The notes under the pieces are model-generated. The model had not been told where the DNA came from and did no database searches. It saw nothing but the letters and a program-made list of their open reading frames with translations. From Bacteroidales bacterium (GTDB taxonomy: Bacteria; Bacteroidota; Bacteroidia; Bacteroidales; JAQXIO01), in contig JAQXIO010000023.1 of NCBI GenBank assembly GCA_029007825.1, positions 1 through 64,000 of the forward strand: DNA of 64,000 bases, written 5' to 3'. This document shows positions 43,349 through 52,610 of the stretch, in pieces (position 1 is the first letter of the stretch; each line of letters starts with the position of its first letter). A program made the translations under genes and the position numbers.

Positions 43349-44203
43349 TTAGATCCATTCTTCACTGATTATTTCGCCTCTTACTCCGATAATAATTTTT
43401 TTTACAGGAATTTTCCGATTTGCATTCGCTACGGCTTGCTGTGCTATCTGAACCAATCTTCCACAACAGGGGACTTCCATAATAACGACCGTCAAAGTAT
43501 TAATGTTCGCCCCGTCGATCATTGCTGCCAGTTTTTCCAAATAGCTCTCTTTTCCGGTATCAAGTTTCGGACAAGCAATTGCCAATACACGATTTTTTAG
43601 AAAGCAGTCATGGAAATTGCCGTACGAAAAAGCGGTACAATCAGCAGCAAGTACGACATCTGCATTCTGAAAATACGAGGCTCCCGGATTTAGCAAATGC
43701 AATTGTACAGGCCATTGACGCAATTGGGACGGGGCATCATCGGTCGATATTGTATTATGCTTTACCGGAGCAAAGAATAATTCCCGTTTTCCCGGACAAC
43801 TAAACGTGTGCCCCTGTCTTACATCCTGTTTATTTCCGTTTGTTAATCCGATCCTATTTATTTTTATATCATGTTTTCTCAAATAATCGACTCCCTGATT
43901 GAAATATTCCATTTCATTGTGTTCTTTCAGATGTAGTAAATGCGCCCAAATCGTTTTTTCTCCTTTTGAAACAAGCCGTTCCATAACGGCTATCTCATCA
44001 TAGGGAACTGCCTCCCGCTCTTCCAACTCAATCGCTCCGAGAGGACACTCACCGATGCAGGCACCTAATCCATCACAAAACAGGTCGCTGATCATACGAG
44101 CTTTACCATCAATAATCTGTAATGCTCCTTCGTGGCAACCGTTGACACATAATCCACAACCGTTGCAGAGCTGCTCGTCTATTTTTATGATTGTTCTTTT
44201 CAT
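43349..44203 (-). CDS. 4Fe-4S ferredoxin-type protein, probable redox partner of Hcp
   Basis: A 284-residue protein with an N-terminal bi-cluster ferredoxin module. The first motif, CNGCGLCVNGCHEGAL, has all four Cys; the second, CDGLGACIGECPLGAI, has Leu where the second Cys would be, so it has one ligand fewer. The remaining 200 residues include a FSCPGK segment, an AADCTAFSYG stretch and a CCG motif near 245, without a known fold. Being the first gene of the hcp operon, it may deliver electrons to Hcp in place of the Hcr reductase of enterics. I chose the ATG at 44203 (MKRTIIKIDE); an extra 15-residue upstream extension would run into the regulatory region. Confidence 0.8.
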   Translation of the reverse strand: MKRTIIKIDEQLCNGCGLCVNGCHEGALQIIDGKARMISDLFCDGLGACIGECPLGAIELEEREAVPYDEIAVMERLVSKGEKTIWAHLLHLKEHNEMEYFNQGVDYLRKHDIKINRIGLTNGNKQDVRQGHTFSCPGKRELFFAPVKHNTISTDDAPSQLRQWPVQLHLLNPGASYFQNADVVLAADCTAFSYGNFHDCFLKNRVLAIACPKLDTGKESYLEKLAAMIDGANINTLTVVIMEVPCCGRLVQIAQQAVANANRKIPVKKIIIGVRGEIISEEWI

Positions 44204-44223
44204 TGTTTTACTTCTATCTTCAG

Positions 44224-44231
44224 CGAAATTA
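44224..44231 (-). promoter_or_regulatory. Likely -7 box of the hcp operon
   Basis: CGAAATTA on the plus strand reads TAATTTCG on the minus strand, one mismatch from TAnnTTTG, 20 bp before the start of the Fe-S protein gene. The palindrome at 44253-44268 sits where the -33 element would be, as expected for an activator-dependent promoter. Confidence 0.4.
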
Positions 44232-44252
44232 CACTCTGTCTTCCCCAAAAAC

Positions 44253-44268
44253 TGTCACATTTGTTACA
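44253..44268. promoter_or_regulatory. Crp/Fnr-type operator (TGTCACATTTGTTACA)
   Basis: An interrupted palindrome TGT-nACA...TGT-nACA of Crp/Fnr type lies between the divergent hcp operon and its regulator gene. Its centre is about 43 bp from the start point predicted by the hcp-side -7 box (class II activation). It also overlaps the TTTG element of the regulator's own promoter (autoregulation). Confidence 0.6.
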
Positions 44269-44292
44269 CTACCCGAAAAAAGTTTATATTTG
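44260..44292 (+). promoter_or_regulatory. Promoter of the Crp/Fnr regulator gene
   Basis: TTTG (44260-44263), a 21-bp spacer, then TATATTTG (44285-44292), 56 bp before the ATG. The -33 element lies inside the palindromic operator. Confidence 0.6.
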
Positions 44293-44348
44293 CAGAACAA
44301 TAAAAAGTCTGTAATCCCGAATTCGTAAATCTCTGAAACACAAAAACT

Positions 44349-45014
44349 ATGAATAGTAACGATCTATTCTCTTGCCCTATCTGCCGAAATATTCCGGAGC
44401 AGGAACGAGCTGCTTTTTTAGAACAGTTGGATTACAAAATAAAATATTACAAAAAGGGCGAATTTGTAGCCCATCAGGAAGATGCAGTCAATGCTCTTTA
44501 TCTTTTATTGAAAGGCAGTGTAAAAACCGAAATGATTTCGGATGCGGGCGCTGTATTAAAAATCGAGACTATCAAGGCTCCCAGTCCTCTGGCTCCTGCT
44601 TTTCTGTTTGCGGAGAATAACCGCTTCCCGGTAGATGTTATCGCTCTCGAAGAGTGTGAAGCGATTCTTATCTTAAAAAGTTCCATAATGAAACTGTTAG
44701 CCAGTAACGAAGCTTTTTTACAGGGGTTTATGGCTTTCAATTCGAACCGTACAAATTTTCTTTCGGAACGAATCAAATTATTTTCCATCAAAACAATTAA
44801 AGGTAAACTGTCCCAATATATTTTAAGCAGGGCAAAAAATCTTCATTTTACCTTAGATATGCCTCAGACACAATTAGCCGAATATTTCGGAGTTGCACGC
44901 CCATCCTTAGCAAGAAGTCTTTCCGAACTGATCGAGGAGAAGGTTATAACACTCGAGAAACGGCAAGGGGTGATATTAAATTTAAATGTATTGAAGGAAT
45001 TTATTTCCCAATAG
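44349..45014 (+). CDS. Crp/Fnr-family transcriptional regulator (HcpR-like)
   Basis: A 221-residue regulator: an N-terminal short CPICRNI motif, a cyclic-nucleotide-binding-type beta-roll (about 25-130), a dimer helix, and a C-terminal winged helix with recognition region TQLAEYFGVARPSLARSLSE. It is divergent from an hcp operon with a shared palindrome. It therefore resembles HcpR, the heme/NO-sensing Crp/Fnr protein that activates hcp in Porphyromonas gingivalis and other anaerobes. Heme or Fe-S ligands cannot be picked out with confidence; the two N-terminal Cys are candidates only. Confidence 0.8.
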   Translation: MNSNDLFSCPICRNIPEQERAAFLEQLDYKIKYYKKGEFVAHQEDAVNALYLLLKGSVKTEMISDAGAVLKIETIKAPSPLAPAFLFAENNRFPVDVIALEECEAILILKSSIMKLLASNEAFLQGFMAFNSNRTNFLSERIKLFSIKTIKGKLSQYILSRAKNLHFTLDMPQTQLAEYFGVARPSLARSLSELIEEKVITLEKRQGVILNLNVLKEFISQ

Positions 45015-45089
45015 GCTAAAGTATATTCGTTATCGGATTATGTAATTTTCTTTATCTACCGATTACAGCTAAACCAAAACAGAAATCCC

Positions 45090-47855
45090 ATGAAAATCTC
45101 ATTTCTTTCTTTGTTTCTTTTTTTGATTTTATTGTTCTCTTGCAACGAGAATCCCTCAATAAAGGTCGTTAACCTTACATGCGAATCGCTTACCGACCCT
45201 TTAGGCATCGACACTCCTACCCCACGCCTCAGCTGGCAGCTTTCATCAAATGAAAGAGATATCGAACAAACCGGATACCGTATTATCGTTTCGTCTTCTC
45301 TCCAAAAGCTAAACGGTGAAGAGGGCGATATCTGGGATTCGGAGGCAACAGATTCCGATAATTCCATTCTTATTCCTTATACCGGCCCTATACCGGAAAG
45401 TCGGAAAACTTATTACTGGAAAGTCAAAGTTTCCACAAACAAGGGGGAGTCGAAATGGAGCGAGCCGGCATCATGGACAATGGGATTCCTTCAGCCTTCG
45501 GATTGGCATGCCTCATGGATCGGTCTGGACAAAAGTTTTCCGGGCGATGTTCTGGAAGATAAAACAAAGCTTTCCGCCCGTTATCTTCGCAAAGAGTTTG
45601 TATCGGATAAAGAGATCAAAAATGCGACTTTATATATATCCGGGCTCGGATTATACGAGGCATACTTAAACGGAGAGAGAATCGGCACACAGGTATTGTC
45701 TCCTACAGCTACGGATTATTCGAAATCCGTAAAGTATAATACTTTCGACGTTACCGACTTGTTAAGAAAAGGAGACAACGCTATGGGTGTCATTTTAGGC
45801 AACGGGCGTTTCTTCAGTATGCGCCAACCGAAAAAAATGAATCTCGGGATTCCGGAGATACGGCATTTCGGATTTCCGAAAATGATCGCTCAACTCGAGA
45901 TTTTATATACTGACGGCAGTAAACAAATTATCACAAGCGACGATTCATGGAAAATTACGGCAAACGGTCCGATACGTTCAAACAGTGAATTCGACGGCGA
46001 AGAGTACGATGCGCTAATGGAGATGCCGGGGTGGAATCGTGCGCATTTCGATGACAACAACTGGCTACAGGCCGAAATGGTGGAGGCTCCGGAAGGTAAA
46101 ATCGAATCTCAATACAACTATAATATCGAAGTGATGGACACTATCTATCCTATTGCGATAACAGAACCGAAACCGGGTATGTATATCGTCGATATGGGAC
46201 AAAATATGGTCGGATGGCTTCATATGAAGATCAAGGGGAATAAGGGTGATCAGGTACAGTTGAGATTTGCCGAAACCCTGAAAGACGATGGTACGCTTTA
46301 TCTCGATAATATCCGCGGTGCACTTGTTACGGATAGATATATCCTGAAGGGTGGCGATACGGAAACATGGGAACCATCCTTTACTTACCATGGTTTCCGG
46401 TTTGTTGAGATAACAGGATTTCCCGGCAAACCTTCGCTCGCCGATTTTGAAGGTAAAGTCGTATATGACGGGCTCAAAACTATCGGGAATTTCGAGACAT
46501 CGAATGCTTTGATCAATCAAATCTATAAAAATGCTTACTGGGGCACACGCAGCAATTACCGTAGTATGCCTACGGATTGTCCGCAGCGCGACGAACGAAT
46601 GGGGTGGTTAGGCGACCGGGGGATGGAATCGTTAGGCGAGAGCTTTATGTTTGATATTCATCTTTTTTATGTGAAGTGGCTGAACGACATCGAGCAGTCT
46701 CAACGTGCCGACGGTTCTATTCCGGATGTTGCACCCAACTACTGGAAGCTTTATAACGATAATATGACGTGGTGCGGGGCTTATCTTCTTATCGCCAATA
46801 TGCTTTACGAACAATTCGGCGATAAAGAGCCGATTCTGAGCCATTATGCTTCTATGAAAAAATGGATCAATTACATGAAAGAGAAATATGCCGTGGATCA
46901 TATTATGACAAAAGATACTTACGGAGACTGGTGTATGCCGCCGGAATCTCCCGAATTGATCCATTCAAACGATCCCAACCGTATGACGAATCCCGCTGTT
47001 TTGAGCACAACGTATTATTATCATCTGCTTAACCTGCTAACCCGTTTTGCTACTTTATCGGACAATCCGACGGATGCTGTCGAATTTGCGAAAGAGGCGG
47101 AAGCGGTGAAAAAGGCTTATAACGATAAATTCCTGAACAAGCGGGAGGGGTATTACGATAATAATACGGTTACGGCAAATATATTGTCTTTACGTTACGG
47201 CATGGTTCCGGAAGAGTATAAAGAGGCTGTCTTTAACAATGTCGTGAAAAAAACGCTGGAAGAGTTTAACGGGCATGTAAGCACGGGACTGGTCGGGATG
47301 CAGCAGTTGATGCGCGGTCTTTCCGATTACGGACGTACCGATATTGCTTATAAGATCGCCACGAATAAAACTTACCCAAGCTGGGGATATATGATCGAAA
47401 ACGGGGCTACGACTATCTGGGAGCTCTGGAACGGCAACACTGCCGATCCGAGCATGAACTCGGGAAATCATCTTATGTTGCTGGGCGACCTGATTCCCTG
47501 GTTTTACGAATATCTGGCGGGCATAAAGAATGCTCCGGGGAGCGTCGCATTCAAGAAAATTGCATTCAAACCATATTTTACAGACGATCTTAATTTTGTT
47601 CAGGCCTCATTCGAATCGGTGCAGGGGGTCATTGCCAGTTCATGGGAAAAAGAGGATGGTACATTCCGGTGGAAAATCACTGTTCCTGCAAATACTACAG
47701 CTACCGTATATCTTCCGACTTCGGATAAAAATTCGATTAAAATCGATCATAAAAGGACAATTTCTGCCGAAAGGGCGGAGTTCGTAAAACTGGATGATGG
47801 TTTTGCCGTATTCGAAGTTAAATCGGGAGATTATCATTTTTCATCGGATTTGTAA
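45090..47855 (+). CDS. Alpha-L-rhamnosidase (GH78) lipoprotein
   Basis: A 921-residue lipoprotein (lipobox LFSC, Cys16). Domains in order: Ig-like (about 20-130, NLTCESLTDPLGIDTPTPRL), Bac_rhamnosid_N lectin-like (about 150-310), beta-sandwich (about 325-425), an (alpha/alpha)6 catalytic barrel (about 430-790) and a C-terminal beta domain. The catalytic region has the GH78 hallmark DCPQRDERMGWLGD with the general-acid residues in the expected place, and the ENGATTIWELWNG block. It releases terminal alpha-L-rhamnose from plant or bacterial glycans or glycosides at the cell surface. There is no SusCD pair beside it. It follows the Crp/Fnr gene by 75 bp, but a functional link is unlikely. Confidence 0.93.
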   Translation: MKISFLSLFLFLILLFSCNENPSIKVVNLTCESLTDPLGIDTPTPRLSWQLSSNERDIEQTGYRIIVSSSLQKLNGEEGDIWDSEATDSDNSILIPYTGPIPESRKTYYWKVKVSTNKGESKWSEPASWTMGFLQPSDWHASWIGLDKSFPGDVLEDKTKLSARYLRKEFVSDKEIKNATLYISGLGLYEAYLNGERIGTQVLSPTATDYSKSVKYNTFDVTDLLRKGDNAMGVILGNGRFFSMRQPKKMNLGIPEIRHFGFPKMIAQLEILYTDGSKQIITSDDSWKITANGPIRSNSEFDGEEYDALMEMPGWNRAHFDDNNWLQAEMVEAPEGKIESQYNYNIEVMDTIYPIAITEPKPGMYIVDMGQNMVGWLHMKIKGNKGDQVQLRFAETLKDDGTLYLDNIRGALVTDRYILKGGDTETWEPSFTYHGFRFVEITGFPGKPSLADFEGKVVYDGLKTIGNFETSNALINQIYKNAYWGTRSNYRSMPTDCPQRDERMGWLGDRGMESLGESFMFDIHLFYVKWLNDIEQSQRADGSIPDVAPNYWKLYNDNMTWCGAYLLIANMLYEQFGDKEPILSHYASMKKWINYMKEKYAVDHIMTKDTYGDWCMPPESPELIHSNDPNRMTNPAVLSTTYYYHLLNLLTRFATLSDNPTDAVEFAKEAEAVKKAYNDKFLNKREGYYDNNTVTANILSLRYGMVPEEYKEAVFNNVVKKTLEEFNGHVSTGLVGMQQLMRGLSDYGRTDIAYKIATNKTYPSWGYMIENGATTIWELWNGNTADPSMNSGNHLMLLGDLIPWFYEYLAGIKNAPGSVAFKKIAFKPYFTDDLNFVQASFESVQGVIASSWEKEDGTFRWKITVPANTTATVYLPTSDKNSIKIDHKRTISAERAEFVKLDDGFAVFEVKSGDYHFSSDL

Positions 47856-48060
47856 AAAGACTATATTACAATAAAATGCATAGCCATCACAAACACAACA
47901 CAAATATTTAATATTCAAACAGATACATTCATTTCATATTAAAACAACAAGATTCTGATAAAAACTTATCAATAATATATTATCACGATACTCCAAATGT
48001 AAATAAACCTAATCTGGAATTCTATCTATGTAGTATTCACATTTCCTACATAAGATTTTT

Positions 48061-48068
48061 TATCTTTG
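48061..48068 (+). promoter_or_regulatory. Candidate -7 box TATCTTTG of the radical SAM gene
   Basis: A full TAnnTTTG match 25 bp before the ATG at 48094; no convincing TTG element upstream. Confidence 0.4.
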
Positions 48069-48093
48069 TCCAGATTATTAATCTTGAGTTAAC

Positions 48094-49155
48094 ATGAAGA
48101 TCTGCTTACCTACAGATATAAGTATTATTACTACATATCGCTGCCCTATGCAATGTAGGATGTGCGATATATGGAATAACCCGACAGAAAAAAGTAAAGA
48201 AATAACACCCGAAGAATTAAAAATACTGCCCAACGTAAAATTTATCAACATTACAGGCGGAGAACCATTTATCCGGGAAGATCTGGAAAAAATCGTAGAA
48301 GTCGCATTCTCTAAATCTCCCCGGGTAGTTATATCAACCTCCGGATGGTTTGAAGAGAGAGTGATTGCTTTAGCAAAGAAATTCCCTAAGATAGGAATAC
48401 GCATAAGTATTGAAGGGCTATCATGCAAAAACGATGAACTGAGGGGAAGACAAGGCGGCTTCGATAAAGGGTTGAGAACATTATTAGTCTTAAAAGAAAT
48501 GGGAGTAAAAGATATTGGGTTCGGATGTACTGTATCTAACAATAATTCAGAAGATATGCTATCCCTATATCGTCTTTCCAAATCTCTCGGAATGGAGTTT
48601 GCGACAGCGGCTTTTCATAATTCTTACTATTTTCATAAAAGTGACAATGTTATTACGAATAAAGATGAGGTTTGTTCAAATTTTGCAAAACTTATCGATA
48701 TGCAAATGAAAGAAACCCATCCAAAATCGTGGTTCAGAGCATTTTTTAATATGGGGCTTGTCAATTATATCGAAGGAAACCGGCGTATGTTGCCATGCGA
48801 AGCAGGATTGGTCAATTTTTTCGTCGATCCATACGGTGAAGTATACCCGTGTAACGGATTAGAAAAAAAATACTGGAAAGAGAGCATGGGGAACATTCGC
48901 AACGTAAAGTCCTTTAAAGAGATATGGGAAAGCCCGCAAGCGGAAAAAGTCCGAGATTTAGTGCGGAAATGTCCAAAAAATTGCTGGATGGTCGGTACTG
49001 CATCGCCCGTAATGAAAAAATATATTCAACATCCTCTAAAATGGGTATTAAAGAACAAATGGAATTCATTAACGGGCAAGCCTATCTGTTTAGACAAAAA
49101 ATGGTATAATGTAGGTCAAGATCCTAATCAAGGCAATCTTAAACAAAACTTTTAA
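48094..49155 (+). CDS. Radical SAM/SPASM-domain protein
   Basis: A 353-residue radical SAM enzyme. The cluster motif CPMQCRMC (Cx3Cx2C) is at residues 14-21, the Gly-rich SAM site is ITGGEPF, and a barrel follows. The C-terminal part (about 255-325) has SPASM-type cysteines in CEAGLVNFF, YPCNGL and CPKNC, which would bind extra Fe-S clusters. It lies 6 bp before a glycosyltransferase gene, so it probably acts on a glycan, lipid-linked sugar or other surface compound rather than on a peptide; no precursor peptide gene is visible nearby. The reaction is not predictable. Confidence 0.85.
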   Translation: MKICLPTDISIITTYRCPMQCRMCDIWNNPTEKSKEITPEELKILPNVKFINITGGEPFIREDLEKIVEVAFSKSPRVVISTSGWFEERVIALAKKFPKIGIRISIEGLSCKNDELRGRQGGFDKGLRTLLVLKEMGVKDIGFGCTVSNNNSEDMLSLYRLSKSLGMEFATAAFHNSYYFHKSDNVITNKDEVCSNFAKLIDMQMKETHPKSWFRAFFNMGLVNYIEGNRRMLPCEAGLVNFFVDPYGEVYPCNGLEKKYWKESMGNIRNVKSFKEIWESPQAEKVRDLVRKCPKNCWMVGTASPVMKKYIQHPLKWVLKNKWNSLTGKPICLDKKWYNVGQDPNQGNLKQNF

Positions 49156-49161
49156 TTGTTC

Positions 49162-50268
49162 ATGAAGATTGCTGTAACCGGAACACGGGGAATACCTAAT
49201 ATATTAGGTGGTGTAGAAACGCATTGTGAAGAATTATATCCTATCATTGCGTCTATGGGATATGAAGTTACTCTCATACGCCGGTCTTGCTATATTACCG
49301 CTAATAATAAAACAGATTCTTATAAAGGCGTCAACCTCAAAGATATTTATGCTCCCCGAAAAAAAAGTTTAGAAGCAATTATTCATACGTTCCTAGCCGT
49401 TTTGTATGCAAAGAAAATTAAAGCGGATATTATACATATACACGCAATAGGCCCCTCTATTATGGTTCCTTTTGCCAGACTTTTAGGCTTAAAAGTCGTT
49501 ATTACCCACCACGGTCCGGATTATGACCGAAAAAAATGGGGATATCTTGCAAAATTTGCTTTGAAAACGGGAGAAAAGTGGGGTGTAAAATATGCAAACA
49601 AAGTAATTGTCATATCCGAAGTAATAAAAGAGATCGTTAAAAAGAAATATAACCGGAATGACGCTCATTTAATTTTTAACGGGGTCAACATTCCATCTAA
49701 AATAAATACTACAGATTATATTTCTTCTTTCGGATTAAAATCAAAAAAGTACCTACTGACCGCCGGTCGTTTCGTAGAGGAAAAGAATTTCGATTTATTG
49801 ATCAAATCTTTTTCAGGATTGAAACAAAAAGAGTATCAATTAGTAATCGCCGGAGATGCAGACCATGAAACCGAATATTCCATAAAGTTAAAAAAACTGG
49901 CACAAGAGCATCATGTCATTTTAACCGGATTTATTAAGGGTGCACAACTAAATGAGATTTTTTCTCATGCTGCATTATTTGTTCTGCCTTCCAGTCACGA
50001 AGGACTTCCCATAGCTCTTTTAGAGGCTATGAGTTACAATTTAGATGTTCTGGTGAGTGATATTCCGGCAAATAAACTTCAGGAGTTAGACTCCTCGGAT
50101 TATTTTATATCAGGCTCGCCGGATGACCTTCAGAATAAATTAAAATCCAAATTATCAAAGATTCAAATTAACCGGAATTATGATCTGGACTCGTATCAAT
50201 GGCCCAGCATTGCAGTACAAACATGCTCTATATATAAAGCACTGATATGTGGAGATAAAGGTTATTGA
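49162..50268 (+). CDS. Glycosyltransferase family 4 (WcaI/PimA-like)
   Basis: A 368-residue GT-B enzyme starting MKIAVTGTRGIPNILGGVET, typical of DUF1972/GT4 rhamnosyltransferases. The donor domain has YLLTAGRFVEEKNFDLLI and LPSSHEGLPIALLEAMSYNL with the conserved Glu pair. It starts 6 bp after the radical SAM gene and shares its transcript. It probably adds a sugar to a surface glycan. It is 26 kb from the main polysaccharide locus, so a separate pathway is likely. ATG 49162 is preferred over the TTG six bases earlier. Confidence 0.87.
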   Translation: MKIAVTGTRGIPNILGGVETHCEELYPIIASMGYEVTLIRRSCYITANNKTDSYKGVNLKDIYAPRKKSLEAIIHTFLAVLYAKKIKADIIHIHAIGPSIMVPFARLLGLKVVITHHGPDYDRKKWGYLAKFALKTGEKWGVKYANKVIVISEVIKEIVKKKYNRNDAHLIFNGVNIPSKINTTDYISSFGLKSKKYLLTAGRFVEEKNFDLLIKSFSGLKQKEYQLVIAGDADHETEYSIKLKKLAQEHHVILTGFIKGAQLNEIFSHAALFVLPSSHEGLPIALLEAMSYNLDVLVSDIPANKLQELDSSDYFISGSPDDLQNKLKSKLSKIQINRNYDLDSYQWPSIAVQTCSIYKALICGDKGY

Positions 50269-50352
50269 AGTTGTTCTCCATTACCATTATTATCAATATT
50301 TGATATAAGGCTTATACATTCTCTAAATTTTCCTCCATACAAAAACGTATTA

Positions 50353-51465
50353 TTATCCTCTTTTTCTGTAACTCAGTATTGCCCAGCCGTTAAAGAAAAG
50401 GGCGAAGCTTACCAAGGCGATGGCCTGGGGGGCGAGTTCGGTTATGGAGCTTCCTTTCAGGTAGACCTGACGCATTACCTGTATAAAGTATTTGAGGGGG
50501 TTGAACATAGCCATGTTCTGGGCCCATTGGGGCATGCCGGAAAGGGGGGTGAAAAGACCGCTCATCAACATCAGTATCATCATGAAAAAGTACATGACAA
50601 ACATAGCTTGCTGCATGGTGTCGGAATAATTGGATATTACGAGTCCGAAACCGGACATTGCAAGTACATAGAGCAGCGCGTAGAGATAGACGGTCAGGAG
50701 GCTTCCTTGCGGCGTCAAGCCGTACACCATCCAGGCAAGGAGAAAACAGAGGCTGAGCACAATAAATCCGACAATCCAGTAGGGTATCAATTTTGCGACA
50801 ATAAAGGTAAACTTGCTTACGGGGGTAACATTTATCTGTTCGATGGTTCCTTTTTCTTTTTCGCTCACTATATTTAAAGCCGGAAGAAATCCGCACAACA
50901 TTGTCAGGGCCATAACGACCAATGCGGGAACCATAAATATCTTATAATCCATGTGGGGATTAAAGCGATTCTGTACTATTATCTCTACCTGCGGAATATT
51001 TGCCTTACCGGAAATTCCCGATTCGGAAATTATTTCTTTATTGAAATCAGCAACTATCGAAGAGAGATAGGTACTTCCCAACGATCCTTTGGTTCCGTTT
51101 ACCGTATTAACAGAGATCAATACTTTACTGTTTCCTTCTTTCACAAAATCGCGGTCGAATGTTGCGGGTATTTCAAGTATAATATCGGTATTTCCCCTTT
51201 CCACTCCGTTCATCGCTTCTTCATAAGAGGAAGCGACTTCCACGAGATGAAAGTAATCCGACGAGGAGGCTTTCTCGAGTAATCTGCGCGAATAGGTATT
51301 TTTGCAGTTATCGACTACGGCCAGGTTGATGTTCCGAATCTCCATATTCGCAGCCCAAGGTAGAACCAACATCATCATTAAGGGAAAGCCTATGATGAGC
51401 CGCGGCAAAAAATTATTCCGGAACATTTGCTTGAATTCTTTCTCTATCAAATATTTTATCCTCAT
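50353..51465 (-). CDS. ABC-2 type transporter permease (YbhR-like)
   Basis: A 370-residue ABC-2 permease: one N-terminal membrane helix (about 20-38), a ~140-residue periplasmic domain, then five helices (about 170-370) containing the ABC-2 signature region KGTIEQINVTPVSKFTFIVA. It is the last gene of a seven-gene leftward block (TetR, TolC-like, HlyD-like, two ATPases, two permeases). With the second permease it would form the membrane dimer of an efflux pump like E. coli YbhFSR. Substrate unknown. Confidence 0.88.
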   Translation of the reverse strand: MRIKYLIEKEFKQMFRNNFLPRLIIGFPLMMMLVLPWAANMEIRNINLAVVDNCKNTYSRRLLEKASSSDYFHLVEVASSYEEAMNGVERGNTDIILEIPATFDRDFVKEGNSKVLISVNTVNGTKGSLGSTYLSSIVADFNKEIISESGISGKANIPQVEIIVQNRFNPHMDYKIFMVPALVVMALTMLCGFLPALNIVSEKEKGTIEQINVTPVSKFTFIVAKLIPYWIVGFIVLSLCFLLAWMVYGLTPQGSLLTVYLYALLYVLAMSGFGLVISNYSDTMQQAMFVMYFFMMILMLMSGLFTPLSGMPQWAQNMAMFNPLKYFIQVMRQVYLKGSSITELAPQAIALVSFALFFNGWAILSYRKRG

Positions 51466-51501
51466 TTTCCTATATCTTTAAAATCATCTGCCAAGCAGGT
51501 G

Positions 51502-52608
51502 TCACAGCCTGACATTGAATTTCTTTATACTTACGGTTAAAAGCAGAAGCGCCATAGCGGCAAGTATTATTATCTCTTTCGTTACGTAAGCCAGCCCTAC
51601 CCCTTCGATCATCACTTTCTTTACGGCCATTATGTACCATTTTGCAGGAATTATATCGGATATCCACTGCAATATGAGGGGCATGTTTTCCGTCGGAAAG
51701 ATCATTCCGGAAAGGAGCACGACGGGCATCATCAGTATCATTCCGGATGCGAGCATTGCTGCCATCTGCGTTTGCGTAAGAATGGATATCAAAAGGCCTA
51801 ATGAGAGGGATACCAGAATAAACAGCATCGATACCGAGGCCAGTAAAAACAGATTACCGGCTACCGGCACTTCCAACAGGTAACGGGAGAGTAACAATAT
51901 GGTCACGAGATTTACACAGGAAAGAACGAAATAGGGTATTGCTTTAGCTATCACCACAAATATGGGACGTACAGGGGATACCAGGAGGACTTCCATCGTT
52001 CCCATCTCTTTTTCGCGTACAATGGAGATGGATGTCATCATTGCGCATATGAGCATCAGTATCAGTCCCATCACTCCCGGTACAAAATTGTATGCTGCTT
52101 TCATTCCAGGATTATAGAGCAACTTTACCTGGGGGATGATATTTCCCGCAGGGATATATCCTGACTGTGTATTTTCCGCTTGTACCGCCCGGATTACATT
52201 CGTCGCATAACCGACCAGCATCGTTGCTGTATTGGGGTCTGTCGCGTCAGCAACGAGTTGCACGGATGTTTTGCCCGTATGCAGAAGATCATCGCTGAAA
52301 TGATCACTGAAAACCACAACGAGGTCTGCCTGATTTTTTCTGAAGACATTATTTATTGCTGCATTATCGGTCAAATATTGCGTCACATTCATATATTCAT
52401 TGGCATCGATGCGGTCGATTATACGACGGGTCAATTCATCTTTCGACGGGTCGAATACCGCTACGCGAACATTTTTCACTTCGGTGGTTATGGCAAAGCC
52501 AAACAGTACGATCTGTACTATAGGCATGCCTAACAGAATCAGCATGGTGCGTTTATCACGGAATATATGATAGAACTCTTTTGTTATAAATGCCAAGAAT
52601 TGTTTCAT
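51502..52608 (-). CDS. ABC-2 type transporter permease (YbhS-like)
   Basis: A 368-residue permease with the same layout as its neighbour: an N-terminal helix (about 20-42), a periplasmic domain, and five C-terminal helices with EKEMGTMEVLLVSPVRPIFV. It is a paralogue of the 50353-51465 protein. The stop lies 36 bp before that gene, and the start is 2 bp behind the ATPase stop. It probably forms a heterodimer with the next permease. Confidence 0.88.
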   Translation of the reverse strand: MKQFLAFITKEFYHIFRDKRTMLILLGMPIVQIVLFGFAITTEVKNVRVAVFDPSKDELTRRIIDRIDANEYMNVTQYLTDNAAINNVFRKNQADLVVVFSDHFSDDLLHTGKTSVQLVADATDPNTATMLVGYATNVIRAVQAENTQSGYIPAGNIIPQVKLLYNPGMKAAYNFVPGVMGLILMLICAMMTSISIVREKEMGTMEVLLVSPVRPIFVVIAKAIPYFVLSCVNLVTILLLSRYLLEVPVAGNLFLLASVSMLFILVSLSLGLLISILTQTQMAAMLASGMILMMPVVLLSGMIFPTENMPLILQWISDIIPAKWYIMAVKKVMIEGVGLAYVTKEIIILAAMALLLLTVSIKKFNVRL

Positions 52609-52610
52609 GT

